DNA of 64,000 nucleotides from JADYZU01 sp964540965 (GTDB lineage: Bacteria > Pseudomonadota > Alphaproteobacteria > Rhodobacterales > Rhodobacteraceae), in the NCBI GenBank assembly GCA_964540965.1, contig CAZIOT010000017.1, forward strand, positions 32,250 through 96,249, given 5' to 3'. This document shows, one piece after another, positions 1 through 9,470 of the stretch. The first letter of the stretch is position 1, and each line of letters begins with the position of its first letter. Below the pieces are notes generated by a model. It was not told the origin of the DNA. It was given only the letters and a program-made list of their open reading frames with translations, and did no database searches. Both the position numbers and the translations under genes were made by a program.

Positions 1-1141
1 AGAGCTTGGCCTCGGCCCAGCGGATGGTGTCGGGGTCGGCGCGTTCGCCGGCCAGAAACAGCGCCCGCAGCGAGGACAGGTCGTATTTGCCGACCAGAAC
101 CCCTTCGGGGTCGTCGCGCTTGATCGCGCGAAAGGCGGTGGGCGCGGTGAAAAGGACGCTGACCCCATGTTCCGCGATCACCCGCCAGAAGGCGCCGGCG
201 TCCGGGGTGCCCACCGGCTTGCCCTCGTAGATCACGGTCGTGCAGCCGTGGATCAGCGGCGCATAGCAGATATAGGAATGGCCGACGACCCAGCCCACGT
301 CCGATGCCGCCCAGAACACCTCGCCCGGTTTCACGCCGTATAGCGCGTCCATGGTCCAGTCGAGCGCCACCAGATGCCCGGCGGTCGGCCGCACCACGCC
401 CTTGGGCTGGCCAGTGGTGCCCGAGGTATAAAGGATGTAGGCCGGATGGTTGCCCTCGACCGGGACGCAATCCGCCGGTTCCACCCCATACTGGAACGAA
501 TGCCAGGCCAGATCGCGGCCGGGGGTCAGCTGCGCCACCTCCTGCTCGCGTTGCAGGATGACGCAGAAATCGGGCTTGTGCGTGGCAAGGTCGATGGCGG
601 CGTCAAGGAGCGGCTTGTAATGCACCACCCGCCCCGGCTCGATCCCGCAGCTTGCGGCCAGGATCGCCCTGGGCTTGGCATCGTCGATGCGGACGGCGAG
701 TTCCGGCGCCGCAAAGCCGCCGAACACCACCGAATGGATGGCGCCCAGACGGGCGCAGGCCAGCATCGCCTCGACCGCCTCGGGCACCATCGGCATGTAG
801 ATGATGACGCGGTCGCCCTTGCCGATGCCCTGCGCCTTCAGCGCCCCGGCCAGAGTGGCGACGCGGGTCTGCAGTTCGGCATAGGTCAGCGTCCGTTTCG
901 AATGGGTCAGCGGGCTGTCGTGGATGATCGCCAGCCGGTCGCCGTGGCCGGCGGCGACGTGGCGGTCAACCGCGTTCCAGCAGGTGTTGACCAGGGCGTC
1001 GGCGAACCATTCGTTGAACGGGTCCCGTTCGGCGAACAGCGCGCGCGTCGGTTTCCGGTCCCAGTCGATGGCTTCGGCCTTTTCCATCCAGAAAGCCTCG
1101 GAATCGGCCGCCCAGCGGTCGTATTCCTCACGGTATCCCAT
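1..1141 (-). CDS. prpE: Propionyl-CoA synthetase (AMP-forming), 3' end cut by window edge
   Basis: Acyl-CoA synthetase of the ANL superfamily that activates propionate (or acetate) with ATP and CoA. Reading the minus strand from the ATG at 1141 gives an N-terminus beginning MGYREEYDRWAADSEAFW, typical of PrpE, and the AMP-binding P-loop YTSGTTGQPKG about 230 residues in. A further motif, FWAASDVGWVVGHSYI, also fits PrpE. About 380 codons are present and no stop is reached, so the C-terminal third lies outside the window. The gene fits with the methylmalonyl-CoA epimerase at 14285 in a propionate-assimilation route. An acetyl-CoA synthetase is the alternative, but the N-terminus favours PrpE. 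Confidence 0.85.
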   Translation of the reverse strand, partial: MGYREEYDRWAADSEAFWMEKAEAIDWDRKPTRALFAERDPFNEWFADALVNTCWNAVDRHVAAGHGDRLAIIHDSPLTHSKRTLTYAELQTRVATLAGALKAQGIGKGDRVIIYMPMVPEAVEAMLACARLGAIHSVVFGGFAAPELAVRIDDAKPRAILAASCGIEPGRVVHYKPLLDAAIDLATHKPDFCVILQREQEVAQLTPGRDLAWHSFQYGVEPADCVPVEGNHPAYILYTSGTTGQPKGVVRPTAGHLVALDWTMDALYGVKPGEVFWAASDVGWVVGHSYICYAPLIHGCTTVIYEGKPVGTPDAGAFWRVIAEHGVSVLFTAPTAFRAIKRDDPEGVLVGKYDLSSLRALFLAGERADPDTIRWAEAKL

Positions 1142-1258
1142 GGCATACACTCCCTCGCTGCCTGCCCTTTAGTGCGCCTCATGATAATCATGCAACGGAT
1201 TTCACGCCGCCTGCGACATGATTGCGCTAAACGGGCAGGCCGGGCGCAAGGATGTTGC

Positions 1259-2002
1259 CTACGGCGGGGCGGCCCGGCGCATATGCGCTCCCGCCGGCGC
1301 CACGCACCGCCGCCCGACCAGCGGTTCGGGGGCAGTCAGCACGGCGGGATCATCCGCAAGAAGCACCTTGTGGTAGACCGAGATCGCAGCCATCCGCGGC
1401 GATTTCAGCACCGCCCGCACCCCATCGCCGATGATGAGACGATAGCTCAGTATGTTGTCGCTGCCGAACAGACAGGTCGTGCCGACGATTTCGCGGTCTG
1501 CGGGCGGCCTTTGCCCCGGCGCGATGACCATTGTGCCGACGCCGAGGTTCGCCCGCCATTCGCTGCATTCCGGGCAGCGATCCACGGGACGCAGCATGAG
1601 GAATGACCCGCTTTGCTGGAAAAGCGCAGGGAACGTCTTGTGTCCGAGCGGGGCAAATTCCTCCTCGGTGACAAGTGTGACCACCACGTCGATCCACCGC
1701 ACCGGACGGACAGCGAAATATCCGCTGGACAGCGGACGGAAGGCCAGGCCCTGAAATCCCTCTTCCTCATACCGACGGCGGAACGAGGGGCTGGCAATGT
1801 GGAACCCGTCCGCCGTGGTAGAAAACGGCGGGCCTTTTTCAGGCTTGTCGGCAATGTCCCAGTCGACATCCCAGCGGTTCAGCAACTGGCCGCAGGCCGG
1901 GCAAAGCACCTGACGCGGATCGGTGATGCGGCCCGGCCGCAGCGAAGTATGCAGGCCGGTCATCGTCAAGCCGTTGAACGGCCCGGTCAGTTCATAGGGC
2001 AC
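1259..2002 (-). CDS. Hypothetical protein with two Cys-x2-Cys pairs
   Basis: A 247-residue protein that I cannot place in a family with confidence. It has CPAC near residue 34 and CPEC near residue 143, which together could form a split zinc ribbon, and no signal peptide or membrane segment. It resembles proteins described as double-CXXC motif/immunity-like, but this is weak. The chosen start is GTG at 2002, preceded by GAGGGAG; an internal ATG at 1963 is possible. It lies 12 bases downstream of nadK on the same strand and is probably cotranscribed. Two 60-base lines inside it each count 34 G+C (57%), below its neighbours, so it may be a later arrival. Confidence 0.6.
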   Translation of the reverse strand: MPYELTGPFNGLTMTGLHTSLRPGRITDPRQVLCPACGQLLNRWDVDWDIADKPEKGPPFSTTADGFHIASPSFRRRYEEEGFQGLAFRPLSSGYFAVRPVRWIDVVVTLVTEEEFAPLGHKTFPALFQQSGSFLMLRPVDRCPECSEWRANLGVGTMVIAPGQRPPADREIVGTTCLFGSDNILSYRLIIGDGVRAVLKSPRMAAISVYHKVLLADDPAVLTAPEPLVGRRCVAPAGAHMRRAAPP

Positions 2003-2014
2003 AAGGGGTCTCCC

Positions 2015-2776
2015 TCACACGAACTGTTCCCGCAGCAGCCGTTCCTCGAGCCCATGCCCCGGATCGAACAGGATCCGGTGCCGCACCTCGGGGTCCGAGC
2101 GGATTTCCACCCGCGCGACGTTGTGGACCGGGCGCGAATCGGCGTCGGCCATCACCGGGCGCTTGGCGGCGTCCAGCACCTCGAACACCACCTGCGCGCG
2201 TTTGGGCAGCAGCGCGCCGCGCCAGCGGCGGGGGCGGAAGGGGGCGATGGCGGTCAGGGCCAGCACTTCCGAGCCGATGGGCAGGACCGGGCCATGCGCC
2301 GAATAATTGTAGGCCGTCGATCCGGCCGGCGTCGCCACCAGCGCGCCGTCGCAGACCAGTTCGTCCAGCCTTTCGCGGCCGTCGACCAGAATCCGCAGCT
2401 TGGCCGCCTGCGGCCCGGCGCGCAGCAGGCTGACCTCGTTGATCGCCAGCGCCTCCTCGATGCGGCCATCGACGGTGGTGGCGCGCATACGCAGCGGGTT
2501 GATGACAGTCTCCTCGGCCGCGGCAAGGCGTTCGGGCAGGTCGTCCTCGGCATAGGCGTTCATCAGAAAGCCGACCGTGCCGCGGTTCATGCCATAGACC
2601 CGCACGTCACGGGTTTCGGTGGCATGCAGCGTCTGGAGCATGAAGCCGTCGCCGCCCAGTGCGACGATCACATCGGCCCGGTCCAGCCCGACATCGCCAT
2701 AGCGGGCAGACAGCCGTACCGCCGCCTCTTGCGCGGGGCCCGAGTCGCTGGCGGTAAAGGCGATGCGCAGGGTCAT
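2015..2776 (-). CDS. nadK: NAD kinase
   Basis: Cytoplasmic ATP-NAD kinase that phosphorylates NAD to NADP. The 253-residue length is normal for short alphaproteobacterial NadK. The family signatures are all present: GGDG at residues 41-44, NRGTVGFLMN at 64-73, NEVSLLR at 113-119 and the glycine/serine-rich TPAGSTAYNYSA at about 149-160. The start is the ATG at 2776. The Cys-pair hypothetical gene follows 12 bases after the stop. Confidence 0.95.
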   Translation of the reverse strand: MTLRIAFTASDSGPAQEAAVRLSARYGDVGLDRADVIVALGGDGFMLQTLHATETRDVRVYGMNRGTVGFLMNAYAEDDLPERLAAAEETVINPLRMRATTVDGRIEEALAINEVSLLRAGPQAAKLRILVDGRERLDELVCDGALVATPAGSTAYNYSAHGPVLPIGSEVLALTAIAPFRPRRWRGALLPKRAQVVFEVLDAAKRPVMADADSRPVHNVARVEIRSDPEVRHRILFDPGHGLEERLLREQFV

Positions 2777-3002
2777 GCCGCAGTTGTCGGGCAGGCGGCC
2801 CTCGAAGGCAAGCGGCGCTCAGCCCGCCGGCTGCTGCCGGCGCAAATGGCGCTGCAATCGCCACGGCCGAACGGGGACCAGACGGCATCGCGGATGGGGA
2901 AGGCCAGCCCGATCGGAGGCAAGGGCCGCAACATGATCGTCCCGAAGATGAGGGAAGGCGATGACCGATCCCGGCCACGAGCCACCGACCCCGAAAAGAA
3001 AA

Positions 3003-3034
3003 GGGGCGGGACCGGCCTGCGCCCGTCCCGCCCC
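3003..3034 (-). terminator. Rho-independent terminator of the cold-shock gene
   Basis: A perfect 10-bp stem (GGGGCGGGAC at 3003-3012 with GTCCCGCCCC at 3025-3034) and a 12-base loop. On the minus strand the stem is followed by TTCTTTTC, giving the U-rich tail expected of an intrinsic terminator. It lies 24 bases past the cspA stop. The rest of the 281-base space between nadK and cspA shows no convincing gene. Confidence 0.8.
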
Positions 3035-3057
3035 GATTCTGCGTCCTGGCCCGAAGA

Positions 3058-3264
3058 TCAGGCGAGGGCGAGGTTGACCGCCGATTCGCGGCCGTTGCGG
3101 TCGCGTTCCAGCTCAAAGGTCACCGCCTGGCCGTCATTCAGGCTGCGGATGCCGGCGCGTTCCAGCGCCGAGATATGGACGAACACGTCCTTCGCGCCGC
3201 CCTGCGGGGCGATGAAACCGAAACCCTTGGTTGCGTTGAACCACTTCACGGTGCCATTGGCCAT
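3058..3264 (-). CDS. cspA: Cold-shock protein (CSD family RNA chaperone)
   Basis: A 68-residue single cold-shock domain that binds single-stranded RNA/DNA. It has RNP1 as KGFGFI at residues 13-18 and RNP2 as VFVHI at 27-31. The start is the ATG at 3264 (MANGTVKWFN), preceded by AAGGGAA about 8 bases upstream; an in-frame upstream extension is not plausible for the family. It has its own terminator at 3003-3034. CspA is a family label; which paralogue it is cannot be judged from the sequence. Confidence 0.93.
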   Translation of the reverse strand: MANGTVKWFNATKGFGFIAPQGGAKDVFVHISALERAGIRSLNDGQAVTFELERDRNGRESAVNLALA

Positions 3265-3384
3265 CGTGTTGTTCCCTTGATGTATCGCCGCCCACGGAAT
3301 GCGGCGGCCCGGCAAAGCTGAAAGATCGAAAGCTGAGCCGTCAGGGACAGGTTCGAAAGTAGATTCGCACTGCCCACATAGGGG

Positions 3385-3417
3385 CTGCGGCGCGGCTTTG
3401 CAATCGCCGCGCCGCAG
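3385..3417. repeat. 11-bp GC-rich inverted repeat between gdhA and cspA
   Basis: CTGCGGCGCGG (3385-3395) pairs perfectly with CCGCGCCGCAG (3407-3417) across an 11-base loop. Its last three bases are shared with the stem of the neighbouring hairpin at 3415-3442, so the two cannot form fully at once. There is no U-tract on either side. It lies in the 183-base space between the gdhA stop and the cspA start. Confidence 0.6.
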
Positions 3418-3442
3418 AAAGGGCGGTAAACCGCCCTTTCTG
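3415..3442 (-). terminator. Strong hairpin after gdhA
   Basis: A perfect 12-bp stem (3415-3426 with 3431-3442) and a TAAA loop, beginning 5 bases after the gdhA stop. A U-rich tail is absent on the minus strand, so it may act as an mRNA 3' stabiliser or a weak terminator rather than a classical one. Confidence 0.6.
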
Positions 3443-3447
3443 CCTTC

Positions 3448-4866
3448 TCAGATCACGCCCAGCGCGTCCATCGCCTCGGCCACGCGGACAAAGCCCGCGA
3501 TATTGGCGCCCAGCACATAGTCGCCGGGGGCGCCGTATTCGTCGGCCGTGGCGGCGCAGATGTCGTGGATCGAGCGCATGATCCCCGCAAGCCGGGTCTG
3601 CGTCACCTCGGTCGTCCAGGAATCGCGGCTGGCGTTCTGCTGCATTTCCAGCGCCGAGGTCGCGACCCCACCGGCATTCGCGGCCTTGCCCGGCGCGAAG
3701 AGCACGCCCGCCTCCTGGAAGATGCGGACGGCATCGGGGGTCGAGGGCATGTTCGCCCCCTCGCCCACCGCGATCACGCCGTTTTCCACCAGCCGTTTCG
3801 CATCCTTGCCGTGGATTTCGTTCTGGGTGGCCGAAGGCATGGCGACATCGCAGGGCACATCCCAGATCGAACCGCCGGCGACATAATGCGCGCCCGCACC
3901 GCGAAGCCTGGCATATTCGGAAATCCGTTCGCGGCGGACCTCCTTGATTTCCTTGACCAGGGCAAGGTCGATGCCGTTTTCGTCCACGACATAGCCGCCC
4001 GAATCGGAGCAGGCGACGATGGTGCCGCCCAGGCCTGCGACCTTTTCCATCGTATAGATCGCGACATTGCCCGACCCCGACACCACGGTGCGCTTGCCGT
4101 CAAAGGTCTGGCCCCTGGTCGCCAGCATCGCCTCGACAAACCAGGTGTTGCCATAGCCGGTGGCCTCTTTTCGCGCGCGCGAACCGCCATAGGACAGGCC
4201 CTTGCCGGTCAGAACCCCGGCCTCGTAGCGGTTGGTCAGGCGCTTGTATTGCCCGAACATGTAGCCGATCTCGCGGCCGCCGACGCCGATGTCGCCGGCC
4301 GGCACGTCGGTGTATTCGCCAAGGTGGCGGAACAGTTCGGTCATGAACGACTGGCAGAAACGCATGATTTCCGCGTCCGACCGGCCCTTGGGATCAAAGT
4401 CCGAACCGCCCTTGCCGCCGCCGATGGGCAGGCCGGTCAGCGCGTTCTTGAAGGTCTGTTCAAAGCCGAGGAACTTGATGATCCCGACATTGACCGAGGG
4501 GTGAAAGCGGATGCCGCCCTTGTAGGGGCCAAGCGCCGAATTGAACTGCACCCGGAAGCCGCGGTTGATATGCACCCGGCCGGCATCGTCGGTCCACGGC
4601 ACGCGGAAGATGATCTGGCGTTCGGGTTCGCAGATCCGTTCGATCAGCGCCTGGTCAAGGTAGTGCGGCTGCTTGGCGATCACGCGGCCAAGGCTTTCCA
4701 GCACCTCGCGCACGGCCTGGTGGAACTCGGCCTCGCCGGCGTTGCGGCGCAGGACTTCGGTAAGGATCGGTTGCAGCTTGTCGTCGATCGTGGCCAAGGG
4801 TCGTTCCTTCATCACTTTGCCCGATTCGAGGGCATACCGCCGCCTGATAGCGCGAGGATTGGGCAT
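3448..4866 (-). CDS. gdhA: NADP-type glutamate dehydrogenase
   Basis: Hexameric glutamate dehydrogenase that converts 2-oxoglutarate and ammonium to glutamate. Counting from the ATG at 4866, it has the substrate loop GPYKGGIRFHP at about 113-123 and the catalytic-lysine region PIGGGKGGSDFDPKG at 147-161. A dinucleotide-binding SGSGNVAIY lies near residue 265. The length of 472 residues is slightly long; an ATG at 4812 (MKERPLATIDDKLQ) would give 454 residues, closer to the family. Neither start has a clear ribosome-binding site. It is divergent from glyA. Confidence 0.93.
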   Translation of the reverse strand: MPNPRAIRRRYALESGKVMKERPLATIDDKLQPILTEVLRRNAGEAEFHQAVREVLESLGRVIAKQPHYLDQALIERICEPERQIIFRVPWTDDAGRVHINRGFRVQFNSALGPYKGGIRFHPSVNVGIIKFLGFEQTFKNALTGLPIGGGKGGSDFDPKGRSDAEIMRFCQSFMTELFRHLGEYTDVPAGDIGVGGREIGYMFGQYKRLTNRYEAGVLTGKGLSYGGSRARKEATGYGNTWFVEAMLATRGQTFDGKRTVVSGSGNVAIYTMEKVAGLGGTIVACSDSGGYVVDENGIDLALVKEIKEVRRERISEYARLRGAGAHYVAGGSIWDVPCDVAMPSATQNEIHGKDAKRLVENGVIAVGEGANMPSTPDAVRIFQEAGVLFAPGKAANAGGVATSALEMQQNASRDSWTTEVTQTRLAGIMRSIHDICAATADEYGAPGDYVLGANIAGFVRVAEAMDALGVI

Positions 4867-5047
4867 TGTGTATGCGACATCCGCGTATCTGCCCGCAAAT
4901 CATGCGGCTTGCCGCAATGGCGCCATCGCGCTGCGGATCGGAAACCGGCGCGGCCGTTCCGCCGCGAAAAGCGTCGCATCCCGGCTTTCCTGCCGCCGGG
5001 GGCCGCGCTATCAGACGCTCGACCCTGACACCCGAGAGGACCGCCCG

Positions 5048-6337
<1,290 letters not shown>

Positions 6338-6346
6338 TCGTTGCGG

Positions 6347-6389
6347 GTTGCCGCCGGGATATGGCCTTTGGCCTGGCCCCGGCGGCAAC
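6347..6389. terminator. Bidirectional hairpin between glyA and a convergent methyltransferase gene
   Basis: GTTGCCGCCGGG (6347-6358) pairs perfectly with CCCGGCGGCAAC (6378-6389) over a 19-base loop that contains a smaller inverted repeat (GGCC...GGCC). It begins 9 bases after the glyA stop and ends 10 bases before the end of the convergent gene. No U-tract is seen. Confidence 0.5.
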
Positions 6390-6398
6390 GCGCGTCTC

Positions 6399-7133
6399 CT
6401 ACGCCAACCGCCAGACCGAGACATGGGACCGGGATTCGGCGGCAAAGGGCGCGCCCGACCAGTCTGCCCAGCGGCTTTCCAGCCGCATCCCGGCCAGTTC
6501 CGCCATCAGGTCCAGTTCCGCCGGCCAGGCATAGCGTTGCGGCATGATCTCGTGCCGGGCCGTGCCGTCGGCGGCCATCGTGAAATGGTGCGAGGTCAGG
6601 CGCTGCGCCACCGGATCGTAGGTGTCGAGGCCGACGTAGCCATCCGTCGCGGCAAAGACCACCGCCTCTTGCCCCGGCGGCAGGCGGCGCAGGTCGGGGA
6701 CCATGTTTTCCACGACGAACCGGCCGCCGGACCGCAGATGGCGGGCGGCGTTGCGGAAACAGGCGACCTGTTCGGGCTGGGTCAGCAGGTTGCCGATGGT
6801 GTTGTAGGCCAGACAGACCAGCGCGAACCCGGCGCCCGCGCTGGCCGTCGCCATGTCGCCCTGCACCACCGGAATAGCCGTGCCGCCGGGTTTGCTCCGC
6901 AGCACCGCGATCATGTCGGGCGACAGTTCGATGCCGCTGACCGCCACCCCGCGGGCGGCCAGGGGCAGCGCCAGCCGCCCGGTGCCGATGGCGAATTCAA
7001 GGACCGCGCCGCCGGCCGCCAGCCGCGCCAGGCATTCGACCGCGGGGGTCAGGACCGCATCGGCAAAGGCCCCTTCGCCCGGCGTGTCATAACGGCGGGC
7101 GCGGTCGGCGTTCCAGAGGTCGTTGCTGTCCAT
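6399..7133 (-). CDS. SAM-dependent class I methyltransferase
   Basis: A 244-residue Rossmann-fold methyltransferase. Motif I is VLEFAIGTGRLA at residues 44-55, followed by the acidic end of strand 2 in GIELSPDM, then VQGDMA and FALVCLAYNTIGNL. The start is the ATG at 7133 (MDSNDLWNADRARRYD), preceded by GCGGGGG; the reading frame stays open further upstream but without family-like sequence. The substrate is unknown. It is convergent with glyA and divergent from the DUF1801 gene. Confidence 0.85.
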   Translation of the reverse strand: MDSNDLWNADRARRYDTPGEGAFADAVLTPAVECLARLAAGGAVLEFAIGTGRLALPLAARGVAVSGIELSPDMIAVLRSKPGGTAIPVVQGDMATASAGAGFALVCLAYNTIGNLLTQPEQVACFRNAARHLRSGGRFVVENMVPDLRRLPPGQEAVVFAATDGYVGLDTYDPVAQRLTSHHFTMAADGTARHEIMPQRYAWPAELDLMAELAGMRLESRWADWSGAPFAAESRSHVSVWRLA

Positions 7134-7223
7134 CCCCCGCAGCCTAGGGGTTGGCCGTGCGGCTGGCCAGAGGGAGGGGACGAAGGGCTTGCCCTTTGGC
7201 CCGCTGCGGGCCGATAGTCGCGC

Positions 7224-7580
7224 ATGTCCGGTTTTGCCGATCACGACGCCTATATCGCCGCCGCGCCCGAAGAGCAGCGCCCGCTCCTGCGCCACCTGCG
7301 GACAGTCCTGTCACGCGCCCTGCCCGGCATCCCCGAGATCATCCGCTATGACATGCCCGGATTTGGCCAGGGCAGCGCGGTCGTGGCCGGCTATGCCGCC
7401 TTCAGCCGGCAATGCGGGCTTTATGTGCAAAAGGCCGCGATTGCCGCCCTTGAGGGCGACATCGCCGCCGCCGGGCTGAAGACGACAAAGACCGGCATCA
7501 CCTTTTCGGCGAAAAAGCCGCTTCCCGACGATCTGGTCATCGCACTGGCGCAGGCCTCGCGCCGGGAACTCGGGCTGTAG
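7224..7580 (+). CDS. DUF1801 (YdhG/YdeI-like) protein
   Basis: A 118-residue soluble protein with the DUF1801 fold. MPGFG near residue 44, the HLRTVLSRALPG helix and the closing KPLPDDLVIAL are typical. Members in other bacteria have been called iron-chaperone-like, but the role here is unknown. It stands alone, 90 bases from the divergent methyltransferase start. Confidence 0.75.
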   Translation: MSGFADHDAYIAAAPEEQRPLLRHLRTVLSRALPGIPEIIRYDMPGFGQGSAVVAGYAAFSRQCGLYVQKAAIAALEGDIAAAGLKTTKTGITFSAKKPLPDDLVIALAQASRRELGL

Positions 7581-7674
7581 CAGCCGGATTGTTTCCGGAC
7601 GCTGCCTTCACCGTTCTGTGCATGACGCCACGCTACCCTTTGCGGCGAATCATCCACAGGCGCAGGATCGTCAC

Positions 7675-8325
7675 ATGAGCGACTGGAGCTATCCCCGTTA
7701 TGCCCTGTCCGAACGGATCGCCGATGGCACGGTCCACGCCCTTGGCGTGATCCTTGCCATCATCGGCACCGTCCTGCTGCTGGTCTTTGCGGTGCGGCTG
7801 ACCGATGACGCGCCGGTGACGGCGATCGCCGTCTACGGCGCGGCGCTGATCCTGGGCTTTGGCGCCTCGGCGCTGTATCACATGACGCCCTGGGAAGGGC
7901 CGCGGCCGATCTTTCGCCGCATCGACCATGCCGCGATCTATGTGAAGATCGCGGCGACCTATACGCCGATTGTCGCGCTGATCGGCTCGGCCTTTGCCTG
8001 GGTGGTGCTGGCGGTGGTCTGGCTTCTCGCTCTGGTCGGGCTGACGATGAAGCTGGCCTTATGGCGCAATCCAGGTCGGTTCGGGCCGTTCCTGTACCTC
8101 GGGCTCGGCTGGCTGTCGGTGCTGCTGATCTGGCCGGTGGTGCAGACCTTTCCGCCGGCGGTGGCGATCCTGATCCTGTGCGGCGGGCTGCTGTATTCCG
8201 CCGGGGTGATCTTCTACAACTGGGACAGCCTGAAATTCTCGAATGCGATCTGGCACGCCTTCGTGCTGGCCGCCTCGGGATGTTTCTTTGCCGCCATCAC
8301 CGTGGGCACCTTTGCCGGAACCTAG
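7675..8325 (+). CDS. HlyIII/PAQR-family seven-helix membrane protein
   Basis: A 216-residue integral membrane protein of the haemolysin III (progestin/adipoQ receptor-like) superfamily. It has about seven hydrophobic helices and the three metal-site motifs: SALYH at 65-69, RIDHAAIY at 82-89 and a C-terminal WHAFVLAAS. I chose the ATG at 7675 (MSDWSYPRYALSER), preceded by AGGA, over one at 7618 because family members start here. Its TAG stop lies in the centre of a perfect palindrome shared with the convergent protease gene. Confidence 0.87.
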   Translation: MSDWSYPRYALSERIADGTVHALGVILAIIGTVLLLVFAVRLTDDAPVTAIAVYGAALILGFGASALYHMTPWEGPRPIFRRIDHAAIYVKIAATYTPIVALIGSAFAWVVLAVVWLLALVGLTMKLALWRNPGRFGPFLYLGLGWLSVLLIWPVVQTFPPAVAILILCGGLLYSAGVIFYNWDSLKFSNAIWHAFVLAASGCFFAAITVGTFAGT

Positions 8326-8335
8326 GTTCCGGCAA
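8312..8335. terminator. Perfect 24-bp palindrome centred on two overlapping stop codons
   Basis: TTGCCGGAACCT (8312-8323) is the exact reverse complement of AGGTTCCGGCAA (8324-8335). The TAG of the plus-strand gene (8323-8325) and the TAG of the minus-strand gene (8324-8322) overlap at the centre. Because both strands read the same, both proteins end in Ala-Gly-Thr. It probably works as a bidirectional terminator or transcript end. Confidence 0.8.
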
Positions 8336-9044
8336 GCAGTTGCGCCATGGTCTGCCGCACCACAGCGATCCGCGCGGCATTGGGCGGATGGGTGCCCAGA
8401 AAACGGTTGCCGGGGTCGGGGATGCGGGCAAAGAACCCGGCGCCCACCAGCGGATCGAACCCGGCATCAAAGGCGATGACCGTGCCCAGCCGGTCGGCCT
8501 GAAGCTCGTATTCCTGCGAATAGGTCCGCGCCCCCACCTCGGCACCCAGTTGCTGGGCGCTGAGGATCGCCTCGGCCGAACCGCCGCCCATCACCGAGGC
8601 GATCTCGCCCATCACCGCGGCGCCGATGGTGGCGTTGCGGGTCTGGCTGTCGAGATGGCCAAGGATATGGTGCGACGCCTCATGCGCCATCACGAAGGCG
8701 AGTTCGTCGGCGTGGCGCACCTCGGCGATCATCGCAAGGGTAAAGGCGATCACAGGCCGGCCCTGGTCGTCCACGGTCTGGAAGGCATTGGCCGGCATCC
8801 CCGGCCGGTCGTCGACAAGGATGCGGAAATCGCAGTCGGCCCGCGGGGCAAGGGCCCGGCATTCGCGCTCGGCCACGGGTTCGACCGCGGAAACGGTGGC
8901 GATGAAGAGCCGTGCCTGCGCGTAAAGATCGACCTCGGGCGCGGCCTGCATCGCCACCGGCACCACCACGGCGGGCTGCGGCGCGGCGCAGGCCGAAACC
9001 ATAAGGGCAGCCGCCACGGCGGCAGGACGAAGGGACAGGGGCAT
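8322..9044 (-). CDS. M48-family metalloprotease, probable lipoprotein
   Basis: A 240-residue periplasmic zinc protease of the M48 (Ste24/HtpX/BepA-like) group. The zinc motif is H121-E-A-S-H125 and the third ligand is probably E180 in YELQADR. The N-terminus is a lipoprotein signal, with VSAC placing the lipidated Cys at residue 19. It is shorter than BepA and lacks TPR repeats, so an envelope quality-control role is only a guess. Convergent with the HlyIII-type gene and sharing its terminal palindrome. Confidence 0.87.
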   Translation of the reverse strand: MPLSLRPAAVAAALMVSACAAPQPAVVVPVAMQAAPEVDLYAQARLFIATVSAVEPVAERECRALAPRADCDFRILVDDRPGMPANAFQTVDDQGRPVIAFTLAMIAEVRHADELAFVMAHEASHHILGHLDSQTRNATIGAAVMGEIASVMGGGSAEAILSAQQLGAEVGARTYSQEYELQADRLGTVIAFDAGFDPLVGAGFFARIPDPGNRFLGTHPPNAARIAVVRQTMAQLLAGT

Positions 9045-9206
9045 CGGGCGGCGGGCTGCTCTCTCGCGGCACCGTTCGCCGGCACCATTCGCGCCATTCT
9101 AGGCAAGCGCGCCGCCAGCGGCCAGTGCCGTTGCCGTGATCGGCGGCCGCCCGCCCGCCAGTGCCGCCCGCTTGCCCGGCGCGGCCTGACGGCCTAGTCT
9201 GGCGCC

Positions 9207-9446
9207 ATGCTGTCCATCGAACATGATTTCGACGCCACGGTCGTGACCCTGACCGACGAAGGCCCCGCCCCCCTGCAAGAGGATGTGACGGTGACCGCCT
9301 TCGAGGATTGCGTGACCTTCGAACAATACGACCCGCGCAGCGATTCGGTGATGAAGATCACGCTGTCGCCGTTGCAGGTCGAAGAGCTGATCGCGGCGCT
9401 GGACCTGCCCGAGGGGATCTATCGGCAGAAGGACGCGGATCAGTAG
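9207..9446 (+). CDS. Small conserved hypothetical protein
   Basis: A 79-residue acidic protein (MLSIEHDFDATVVTLTDEG) with no signal peptide or membrane segment; family and role not recognised. Codon use matches its neighbours, and it is divergent from the M48 gene across 162 bases that should hold both promoters. Its TAG stop (9444-9446) forms the left edge of a palindromic repeat that also ends the convergent DUF167 gene. Confidence 0.65.
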   Translation: MLSIEHDFDATVVTLTDEGPAPLQEDVTVTAFEDCVTFEQYDPRSDSVMKITLSPLQVEELIAALDLPEGIYRQKDADQ

Positions 9447-9470
9447 GGTGGGTCAAGACCCACCTTACCC
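9445..9470. repeat. Dispersed palindromic repeat, copy 1
   Basis: A 26-bp unit whose left half is AGGGTGGGTC and right half GACCCACCTTACCC, with central AA. It forms a stem of about 10 bp around a CAAG loop. It supplies the stop of the plus-strand gene (TAG) and the stop of the minus-strand gene (TAA at 9467-9465). A second copy, identical except for central TT, lies at 10891-10916. Probably a bidirectional terminator of a REP-like family. Confidence 0.8.

Noticed and set aside
2773..2985. A 70-codon minus-strand frame upstream of nadK
   Set aside because: No ribosome-binding site, no family resemblance and a composition like non-coding GC-rich DNA.
4867..5047. A glycine riboswitch before glyA
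   Set aside because: The 181-base space shows only a small GCGGC/GCCGC hairpin and none of the conserved aptamer segments.
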